Assembly: GCA_030600625.1 (NCBI GenBank)
Contig: JAUVLS010000119.1
Coordinates: 1-5,502, forward strand
Origin: Bacteroidales bacterium
Lineage (GTDB): Bacteria; Bacteroidota; Bacteroidia; Bacteroidales; UBA12077
Direction: 5' to 3'
Length of the DNA stretch: 5,502 nucleotides
Shown piece after piece: positions 1-4,337 of the stretch (position 1 is the first letter of the stretch; each line of letters begins with the position of its first letter). The position numbers and the translations under genes are program-made. The notes beneath the pieces are model-generated. The model was not told the origin of the DNA and searched no databases. It saw only the letters and a list, made by a program, of their open reading frames with translations.

Positions 1-1
1 G

Positions 2-692
2 CGATTAATAAATTACATGTTTTTATTTGAACCTTACAGTAGCAATAAAGAAAAATTTAATATTTGGTTGGTAAAATCTGAATCTCAAGAGTCAGGAACA
101 GATATTCCGGGACATGATATTTATAAAAACACAGTATTAAACAGTAATTTTTACACATTTGGAAGTGAACGTTATTTAACCACTGAAGACTTTTTTCTCT
201 GTTAGAGATGTTGCTTCTATAGTACCTTACGATGATATATGTATTCTTGTGAATTCCGAAAAATATGGTGGAGGTGGAATATATAATCATTATTGCATTT
301 CCACTGTCGACCATGTTTTGTCAAACGAAGTATTTATTCATGAGCTTGGGCATTCGTTTGCCGGTCTGGGTGATGAATACTATAATTCATCGACAGCATA
401 TAACGATTTTTTCAATCTTGAAATTGAACCATGGCAGCCAAACTTAACTACTCTAATAAATTTCGATTTGAAATGGAAATATTTATTGAATGCAGACACT
501 CCAATTCCTACACCACGTGAAGAACAATTCCAAAAAACTATTGGTGTTTACGAAGGAGGAGGCTATGTAAGTAAGGGAATGTATAGTCCTTATATGGATT
601 GCAGAATGAAAACCAATGAAGCCGAAGGATTTTGCCCTGTTTGCCAGAACGCAATAACCAAAATGATATTATTAAAATCTGAAAAAGAATAA
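2..692 (+). pseudogene. M64 family metallopeptidase, 3' part, frameshifted
   Basis: This is the C-terminal part of a zinc metallopeptidase of the M64 (IgA peptidase-like) family, usually exported in Bacteroidota; its substrate here is unknown. The gene enters from the left edge, in frame from base 2. The first frame (2-205) contains SGTDIPG and FGSERYLTTED and stops at TAG 203-205. The second frame (from about 192, stop 690-692) continues with VRDVASIVPYDD, then the YGGGGIYN stretch. It next carries the zinc site HELGHSFAGLGDEYY, with His codons at 339-341 and 351-353, the catalytic Glu between them and a likely third ligand Asp at 372-374. It ends with a conserved MDCRM...FCPVCQ tail. Removing one T from the run at 191-196 joins the frames as TTEDFFSVRDVAS, which reads naturally for the family. 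A real mutation, a sequencing error and slippage are all possible. No methionine start lies near the second frame, so independent expression would need GTG 249. Confidence 0.85.
191..196 (+). other. Frameshift point: run of six T in the M64 gene
   Basis: The six T follow the Asp codon GAC (188-190). Five T would keep the downstream frame, which carries the zinc site, in register with the upstream frame. The upstream frame stops at 203-205, only seven bases after the run. No other disruption is seen in the rest of the gene, so this is a single fresh-looking lesion or an assembly artefact rather than an old decayed pseudogene. Confidence 0.75.
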
Positions 693-704
693 ATTTAGTT
701 TATT

Positions 705-786
705 AACCCTGCCAGAGTTGTATTAATAGACAGATAACCAACTTTATGTAATTTGGGATTTTAACAAAATTAACTCTGGCAGGGTT
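705..786. repeat. Perfect 15-bp inverted repeat with 52-base loop
   Basis: AACCCTGCCAGAGTT at 705-719 is exactly complementary to AACTCTGGCAGGGTT at 772-786. The right arm runs into TTTTT (785-789), so a transcript of the M64 gene could fold here and terminate. The 52-base AT-rich loop is much longer than in a usual intrinsic terminator, so a small dispersed palindromic element is equally possible. It lies 13 bases after the M64 stop codon. Confidence 0.6.
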
Positions 787-829
787 TTTAGACCAATTGG
801 ATATTTTTTCAGCTAAAACTTTAAAATAA

Positions 830-862
830 AAACATCCGAAGTTTTTAAAACTTCGGATGTTT
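830..862 (-). terminator. Intrinsic terminator of the DUF6249-type gene, possibly bidirectional
   Basis: AAACATCCGAAG (830-841) pairs with CTTCGGATGTTT (851-862), and the A/T bases between them extend the stem to 15 bp with a three-base loop. On the minus strand the stem is followed by a T-rich tract (complement of about 817-832). It lies 26 bases beyond the stop of the minus-strand gene at 889. On the plus strand the tail is TTTCCTTTCT, so it may also stop reading from the M64 side. Confidence 0.8.
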
Positions 863-888
863 CCTTTCTATTTACATTTGCTGTTAAA

Positions 889-1218
889 TTATTCTTTTCG
901 AACATGTTTTTTTGCTATAAAGTAGTATACAACTAATCCAATACCACCAAATAAGAAAATCATTGAAAGATATGCAACTCCTTCTTCTAAATGAGTTGTT
1001 TCATTTAAAATTGCACCCATTAAGAATCCAATGGCAATTCCAATGCAAAATATCCCATACTTTAAACTTGGAGATACATTTGATTCACTATTAAATATTG
1101 CTGCCGTAACACCTTTTTCGATAAGTGCTAATCTTTCTTTTCTTCTAACATATAGTTGGAAAACCCCATATACTACTGCGAAGAATGCTATTGGTATTAA
1201 AAATTCTAAATCGTTCAT
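889..1218 (-). CDS. Small three-helix membrane protein, DUF6249 type
   Basis: This 109-residue inner-membrane protein resembles the uncharacterised DUF6249 family of Bacteroidota; its biochemical role is unknown. Three hydrophobic segments are visible at about residues 5-24, 54-72 and 82-102. Between the first two sits a conserved-looking basic stretch RRKERLALIEKG (26-37), which should be cytoplasmic. The end is a short positive tail (KKHVRKE). The start is ATG with no clear Shine-Dalgarno, which is normal for this phylum. The gene is divergent from the ECF sigma gene at 1714. Its upstream region has the same ECF-type promoter words as that gene, so it is probably a member of the same regulon. 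Its function could be envelope stress or feedback on the sigma factor; this is inference. The family assignment is from recalled sequence character, not a search. Confidence 0.8.
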   Translation of the reverse strand: MNDLEFLIPIAFFAVVYGVFQLYVRRKERLALIEKGVTAAIFNSESNVSPSLKYGIFCIGIAIGFLMGAILNETTHLEEGVAYLSMIFLFGGIGLVVYYFIAKKHVRKE

Positions 1219-1253
1219 AATAAATTGTTTTTAGTTTAACATTGTTTTATTGC

Positions 1254-1283
1254 TATGACGCTACCTTTTTTATTTAGGTTACA
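1254..1283 (-). promoter_or_regulatory. ECF-type promoter of the DUF6249-type gene
   Basis: Read on the minus strand, the -35 element is TGTAACC (1283-1277), then a 16-base spacer (1276-1261), then the -10 element CGTCATA (1260-1254). AAC in the -35 and CGTC in the -10 are hallmarks of ECF sigma promoters. The same words with the same spacing precede the sigma gene at 1714. The start codon is 35 bases downstream of the -10 element. Confidence 0.7.
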
Positions 1284-1298
1284 CTTTACGCTAAAAAA

Positions 1299-1317
1299 TG
1301 CCTAAAATGTCTAAAGT
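1299..1317 (-). repeat. Upstream TTTAGRCA-type repeats, copy near the DUF6249-type promoter
   Basis: On the minus strand this reads ACTTTAGACATTTTAGGCA. It holds two related units, TAGACA and TAGGCA, nine bases apart. The 15-mer ACTTTAGACATTTTA (1317-1303) is identical to 1645-1659 on the plus strand. Both copies sit a short distance upstream of the -35 element of an ECF-type promoter, in the same orientation relative to it. Confidence 0.6.
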
Positions 1318-1331
1318 TACAGTTTTACCCA

Positions 1332-1450
1332 AAATCCGCAAGTTAACATCTAAAGCGCTGATAGTCATCGGATGACTCTTTTATTAAAAGTGTGGTAAAA
1401 TTAAGTTAAAGCACTATCTGTCAACAAGTCATCCGATGACTTGCGAATTT
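1332..1450. repeat. Nested inverted repeats with AGTCATC/GATGACT dyads
   Basis: AGTCATCGGATGACT (1363-1377) and AGTCATCCGATGACT (1427-1441) are exact reverse complements of each other. Each is also its own palindrome around one central base; the right one extends to CAAGTCATCCGATGACTTG (1425-1443). An outer pair, AAATCCGCAAGT (1332-1343) and ACTTGCGAATTT (1439-1450), matches at 11 of 12 positions. The block could be a double operator for a dimeric regulator, a hairpin-forming element or a small MITE-like insertion. It lies between the two divergent promoters. Confidence 0.6.
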
Positions 1451-1618
1451 AAGGTTTTAATAAATATTTGGTGCTAATCAATAAAAAAGTTAAAAGAAAA
1501 TCGAATATACAGAAATAATGAAAATTGAATATTGTATGTTGTGTGTTGAATGTTTAATTCCTATAATGAATTGGCATTTAACAACTATCAACTACAAACA
1601 ACATAAAGCAAAAAAAAC
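1451..1618. other. AT-rich non-coding spacer
   Basis: No credible gene is seen on either strand. The stretch is low in complexity, with TTGAATATTGTATG / TGTTGAATGTTTAATT-like and CAACTATCAACTACAAACAAC-like runs. I see no hairpin with a T-tract, no tRNA and no riboswitch-like structure. It separates the dyad block from the repeats upstream of the sigma gene. Confidence 0.5.
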
Positions 1619-1659
1619 TTTAGGCACTATAGGCATTTCTAAGTACTTTAGACATTTTA
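1619..1659 (+). repeat. Upstream TTTAGRCA-type repeats, copy near the sigma gene promoter
   Basis: TAGGCA occurs at 1621-1626 and 1630-1635, and TAGACA at 1649-1654. The 15-mer ACTTTAGACATTTTA (1645-1659) is repeated exactly, inverted, at 1303-1317. The block ends seven bases before the -35 element of the promoter at 1667. It could be an activator or UP-like element, or the remains of a dispersed intergenic repeat. Confidence 0.6.
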
Positions 1660-1666
1660 AATATTT

Positions 1667-1696
1667 TGTAACCTAATTTTACTTTCAAACGTCTTA
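1667..1696 (+). promoter_or_regulatory. ECF-type promoter of the sigma factor operon
   Basis: The -35 element TGTAACC (1667-1673), a 16-base spacer and the -10 element CGTCTTA (1690-1696) form a typical ECF promoter. With usual spacing the transcript would begin near 1701-1704. That leaves a leader of only about 10-13 bases before the TTG start at 1714. Its likeness to the promoter at 1254-1283 suggests that the encoded sigma factor drives its own gene. Confidence 0.75.
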
Positions 1697-1713
1697 ATTA
1701 AAAAACGAAAGGG

Positions 1714-2283
1714 TTGAAACAAGACAAATACTATATCGAACGCGTTTTAAGAGGTGATATTAATGCTTTTACTTACCTGGTTAATGAATATAAAGGTATG
1801 GTATATACAATCGCATTAAGAATGTTGAAAAATTCGGAAGATGCTGAGGAGCTGGCTCAGGATACATTTGTAAAGGCATTTAATTCGTTGAAAGATTTTA
1901 AATTTGAATCTAAATTTTCAACATGGTTATACAGGATAACATATAATGGAGCAATTTCAAAGTTAAGAAAAAAACAGATTGAGGTATATAATGTCGAAGA
2001 TACAATATTACCTGATAGCGAAGTGGTTTCAGCATATAATGCCATAAACGAATTAACCAGAAATGAACAAAAAAAATACATTAATGAGACAATTGAAAAG
2101 TTAAAGGAAGATGATGCTTTAATAATAACATTATACTATTTACAAGAAAATACAATTGAAGAAATTTGCGAAATTACTGGATTAACACTCTCAAATATAA
2201 AAGTAAAATTGCATAGGGCAAGAAAGCGATTTTACGATGAGCTAAAAATAATTTTAAAAGATGAAGTAAAAACAATTCTGTGA
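1714..2283 (+). CDS. ECF-type RNA polymerase sigma factor
   Basis: This 189-residue cytoplasmic factor directs RNA polymerase to ECF-type promoters. Region 2 spans about residues 22-88 and includes DAEELAQDTFVKAF (43-56) and FSTWLYRITYN (68-78). Region 4 spans about 122-174, with the helix-turn-helix TIEEICEITGLTLSNIKVKL (147-166) followed by HRARKRF. There is no region 3 and no extra C-terminal domain, as usual for ECF factors. The start is TTG: an in-frame stop at 1699-1701 excludes a longer form, the next methionine (residue 29) would cut region 2, and the N-terminus KQDKYYIERVLRGD fits the family. GAAAGGG lies directly against the TTG, too close for a normal Shine-Dalgarno. The next gene begins one base after the stop, so the two are co-transcribed. 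An ECF-type promoter just upstream suggests autoregulation. I do not assign a subfamily or signal. Confidence 0.95.
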   Translation: MKQDKYYIERVLRGDINAFTYLVNEYKGMVYTIALRMLKNSEDAEELAQDTFVKAFNSLKDFKFESKFSTWLYRITYNGAISKLRKKQIEVYNVEDTILPDSEVVSAYNAINELTRNEQKKYINETIEKLKEDDALIITLYYLQENTIEEICEITGLTLSNIKVKLHRARKRFYDELKIILKDEVKTIL

Positions 2284-2284
2284 T

Positions 2285-2701
2285 ATGAATAATAATAAAT
2301 TTAATACCGATGAGTTTACTAAGAAGTTAATTAGTAAAGGAGAGATTCAGCAACCTAATTCGGATTTTACAAAAAATGTAATGAGCCGAATATTAAAAGA
2401 CCCGGCTATAAAGATTAGTTTTATTAAGAATGACGATAAGCAAAGTAATATTTGGCTGGCTATATCGATGGGTATTATGGTAGTTGGTTTTTTTATCTTT
2501 TATTTTATAAAGCATGGATTGGATTTTTCTCAGGTTTCCGATGGATTTCAAACACCGGCATATCTTAGCGCATTTGCTGATTTCTTTTCAAAATTTTGGA
2601 ACGAATTAAGTTTATCGCCTTATTTATTAATCGCCTTATTTGGAGTTATTTTTTTAGTTATCATGGATAAAACAATTGTAAAATATTTATATTCAATATA
2701 A
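2285..2701 (+). CDS. Two-helix membrane protein, candidate anti-sigma factor or partner
   Basis: I do not recognise a named family for this 138-residue protein. It has a cytoplasmic-looking, charged N-terminus (1-54) with a PNSDFTKNVMSRI stretch (25-37). Similar P-x-x-D-F-T segments occur in small proteins encoded after ECF sigma genes in Bacteroidota. Two hydrophobic helices at about 56-76 and 111-128 are joined by a loop of about 33 residues, probably outside the membrane, and the end is a short tail. ATG 2285 is one base after the sigma stop codon, a sign of translational coupling, and a strong terminator follows. The position and topology suggest that it binds or holds the sigma factor at the membrane. 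There is no zinc-finger (HxxxCxxC) anti-sigma motif, so this role is inferred from context only. Confidence 0.85.
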   Translation: MNNNKFNTDEFTKKLISKGEIQQPNSDFTKNVMSRILKDPAIKISFIKNDDKQSNIWLAISMGIMVVGFFIFYFIKHGLDFSQVSDGFQTPAYLSAFADFFSKFWNELSLSPYLLIALFGVIFLVIMDKTIVKYLYSI

Positions 2702-2724
2702 AAAAGTTATAACTGTTTATTTAT

Positions 2725-2762
2725 AAGGTCGTAAAGCGTTACGGCCTTTTTTTATTTTTTTT
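2725..2762 (+). terminator. Strong intrinsic terminator of the first sigma operon
   Basis: AAGGTCGTAA (2725-2734) pairs with TTACGGCCTT (2739-2748) as a ten-base-pair stem with one T-G wobble and the loop AGCG. A long T-rich tract with a single A follows (2747-2762). It lies 24 bases after the stop codon and separates the first sigma operon from the second. Confidence 0.9.
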
Positions 2763-2777
2763 ATAATCTTATTTTTT

Positions 2778-2785
2778 TAGATTTG
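2778..2785 (+). promoter_or_regulatory. Possible Bacteroidota housekeeping -7 box (TAnnTTTG)
   Basis: TAGATTTG fits the TAnnTTTG consensus of the primary sigma factor of Bacteroidota. No clear TTTG box is seen about 20 bases upstream, where the sequence is the T-tract of the terminator. If it is real, transcription would begin near 2790, downstream of the TTG at 2787, and would favour the TTG at 2814 as the start of the second sigma factor. Confidence 0.35.
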
Positions 2786-2786
2786 G

Positions 2787-3377
2787 TTGAAATTATATAT
2801 ACCTTTCTTTAAATTGAGATCAATAGATAATAAAATAATAGTAGAAGGAATTCGTAATCAGGATAAGCAAATTCTTAAAAGTATATACTTCGTTTATTTT
2901 CCAACCATAAAAAGATTTGTATTAGATAACAGGGGTTCTGTACAGGATGCGAAGGATGTTTTTCAGGATAGTATAATAATCATTTATAGAAAAATCAAAG
3001 AAGGTAACTTTGAACTTACATCTTCGTTTAAATCATATATATACTCTGTTTGCCGATATATTTGGATAAAACAATTGTCGAGACAGAAAGAGAATATCGA
3101 AAATCAGAATATTTATATTGAATACGATAATATTCCTGACATAACGATAGATGAGTATAAAAGAAATGAACAATATAAATTATATCAAAAACATTTTAAA
3201 AGACTTGAAAAAGATTGCCGGAAATTATTGAAATTATTTTTGAAAAACGTACCTTCAAAAGATATAGCGGAAAAATTAGGGATTGATAGTCAGGAATATT
3301 TAAGGTTAAAAAAACATAGATGTAAAGAACAACTTGTGCGATATATTAAGAGTGATTCGAATTATAAAGAAGAGTGA
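2787..3377 (+). CDS. Divergent sigma-70 family (ECF-like) sigma factor
   Basis: This 196-residue cytoplasmic protein resembles the sigma-70 family factors that in Bacteroidota precede TPR or CHAT genes. Region 2 spans about residues 27-98, with SVQDAKDVFQDSIIIIYRKI (51-70) and FELTSSFKSYIYSVCRYIW (75-93). Region 4 spans about 135-188, with the helix-turn-helix PSKDIAEKLGIDSQEYLRLK (156-175). The linker between the regions is long and charged. The coordinates use the outermost TTG (2787). A second in-frame TTG at 2814 would give MRSIDNKIIVEGIRNQDKQ, which matches the usual start of such proteins better and fits a possible promoter box at 2778-2785, so 2814 may be the true start. An in-frame stop at 2778-2780 excludes anything longer. 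The TGA overlaps the ATG of the next gene by one base, so the two are translationally coupled. The target promoters are unknown. Confidence 0.88.
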   Translation: MKLYIPFFKLRSIDNKIIVEGIRNQDKQILKSIYFVYFPTIKRFVLDNRGSVQDAKDVFQDSIIIIYRKIKEGNFELTSSFKSYIYSVCRYIWIKQLSRQKENIENQNIYIEYDNIPDITIDEYKRNEQYKLYQKHFKRLEKDCRKLLKLFLKNVPSKDIAEKLGIDSQEYLRLKKHRCKEQLVRYIKSDSNYKEE

Positions 3378-4120
3378 TGGAGAATAAATTCGATTTTATA
3401 GAAAAGTATTTAATGAATGAAATGTCGGTTAGGGAACAAGTAGAATTTGAAGAATCGTTAAGAAGTGATCCTGATTTGATGAAAGAATTTTTGCTTAGAA
3501 AAAATATTAACGATGCCATAATTGAAGAAGATGTTCTTAGTTTAAGAAATAACTTGAATGAAATAGTTAATACCGAACCTGTCACAACAAGCACAATCAA
3601 AAAATCATATTTATATTCTGCTGTTGCCGCTGTTATTATTTTAATTGTTGTTATTGCAAATATTTATATTTTCCCATTAGGACAAATGGATAAGAATGAA
3701 GTTTTTCAATACTATTATTCTGCATATCCTGCAGTTATGAGTTTCAGATCTCCTGTAGATCAAACTGAAATTGAAAAGATATTATATGATGCATTTAATT
3801 ATTATGATGACGGAAAGTACGAGATGGCTTCTAAATATTTTAAGCAGGTCATGGAAAAGGATAGCACAAATTATATGAGTCAGTTTTATTTATCTGTTTG
3901 CGAAATTGAGAAAAACAATTTGAGTGAAGCCGAAGAATATTTAAATGATCTGATCTTAAAAAAAGATCATATTTTCCGGGAACAATCTCATTGGTATCTG
4001 GCACTTGTTTATTTAAAACAAAATGAAATGATTAGTGCTGAAAATATCTTAAAAAAAATAGTTAAGGAAAATATGATACAGAAATCTGATGCTGAGTTTA
4101 TACTTAAAATTCTTTATTAG
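3377..4120 (+). CDS. Single-pass membrane protein with anti-sigma-like N-terminus and TPR repeats
   Basis: This 247-residue protein probably controls the sigma factor encoded just before it. Residues 7-37 (FIEKYLMNEMSV..., then FEESLRSDPDLMKEF) resemble the cytoplasmic N-termini of Bacteroidota anti-sigma factors, without zinc ligands. KK at 76-77 precedes a single helix at about 79-99, so the N-terminus should be inside and the rest in the periplasm. The outer part (about 130-245) shows TPR-like helix pairs: an AFNYYDDGKYEMASKYFKQV unit (139-158), a FYLSVCEIEKNNLSEAEEYL unit (170-189) and a HWYLALVYLKQNEMISAENI unit (205-224). TPR domains bind other proteins or peptides, so this may be the sensor. 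ATG 3377 overlaps the upstream TGA by one base and was preferred over the GTG at 3374. The gene converges on the CHAT protease gene. Function is inferred from architecture and context. Confidence 0.88.
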   Translation: MENKFDFIEKYLMNEMSVREQVEFEESLRSDPDLMKEFLLRKNINDAIIEEDVLSLRNNLNEIVNTEPVTTSTIKKSYLYSAVAAVIILIVVIANIYIFPLGQMDKNEVFQYYYSAYPAVMSFRSPVDQTEIEKILYDAFNYYDDGKYEMASKYFKQVMEKDSTNYMSQFYLSVCEIEKNNLSEAEEYLNDLILKKDHIFREQSHWYLALVYLKQNEMISAENILKKIVKENMIQKSDAEFILKILY

Positions 4121-4150
4121 TATCTGTCTGTAAAGTGATACAACCAAACT

Positions 4151-4260
4151 AAAAATGAGATTCCAAATATCAAGTACCAAATTCCAAACCCGCTTGCCGG
4201 ACGGGCAGGTAATATACAATATTCAAATTTTAATTGACCCAAATCTCTAATTACCAACTT
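4151..4260. repeat. Intergenic low-complexity sequence with a GC-rich palindrome
   Basis: No gene is seen here. The stretch has repeated ATTCCAAA words (4160-4167 and 4181-4188) and ACCAA-type words, interrupted by a GC-rich block at 4188-4210. That block can pair CCCG with CGGG or TGCC with GGCA. Its base composition is sharply different from the surrounding AT-rich DNA. I recall similar CCAAATTCC-type text and CCGGACGGGCAGG-type blocks between genes of Bacteroidota, so a dispersed repeat is likely; a genome search would settle it. Confidence 0.45.
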
Positions 4261-4269
4261 GATATTTTT

Positions 4270-4318
4270 AACGTTTGAGGTTTTAGACGTTGGGTTTTGT
4301 TATTTGTTTTTTTTATTA
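4270..4318 (+). terminator. Weak candidate terminator after the TPR protein gene
   Basis: AACGTTTG (4270-4277) can pair with TAGACGTT (4284-4291) through six Watson-Crick and two G-T pairs, with a six-base loop. T-rich sequence follows (4294-4317). The hairpin is weak and sits 150 bases after the stop codon. No good terminator is visible on the minus strand for the facing CHAT gene. Confidence 0.35.
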
Positions 4319-4337
4319 GGTATTTTCTAAGATTAAA

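Noticed and set aside
188..205. Programmed ribosomal frameshift in the M64 gene
   Set aside because: The needed shift is +1, but there is no stop or rare codon at the slip site and no Shine-Dalgarno-like stimulator or downstream hairpin; a base insertion is simpler, although transcriptional slippage remains possible.
57..314. Open frame of about 85 codons on the minus strand inside the M64 gene
   Set aside because: It lies antisense to a conserved peptidase sequence, has no family-like content and no promoter; it is a shadow of AT-rich coding DNA.
1031..1234. Open frame of about 67 codons on the plus strand opposite the DUF6249-type gene
   Set aside because: It is fully antisense to a gene with clear membrane helices and a recognisable RRKERLALIEKG segment; no sign of its own expression.
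1316..1322. A further TGTAAC word on the minus strand as a second ECF promoter
   Set aside because: No CGTC element follows at 15-18 bases, so only the copy at 1277-1283 qualifies.
3346..3600. Open frame of about 84 codons on the minus strand over the sigma/TPR gene junction
   Set aside because: It covers a translationally coupled overlap of two real genes and has no recognisable content.
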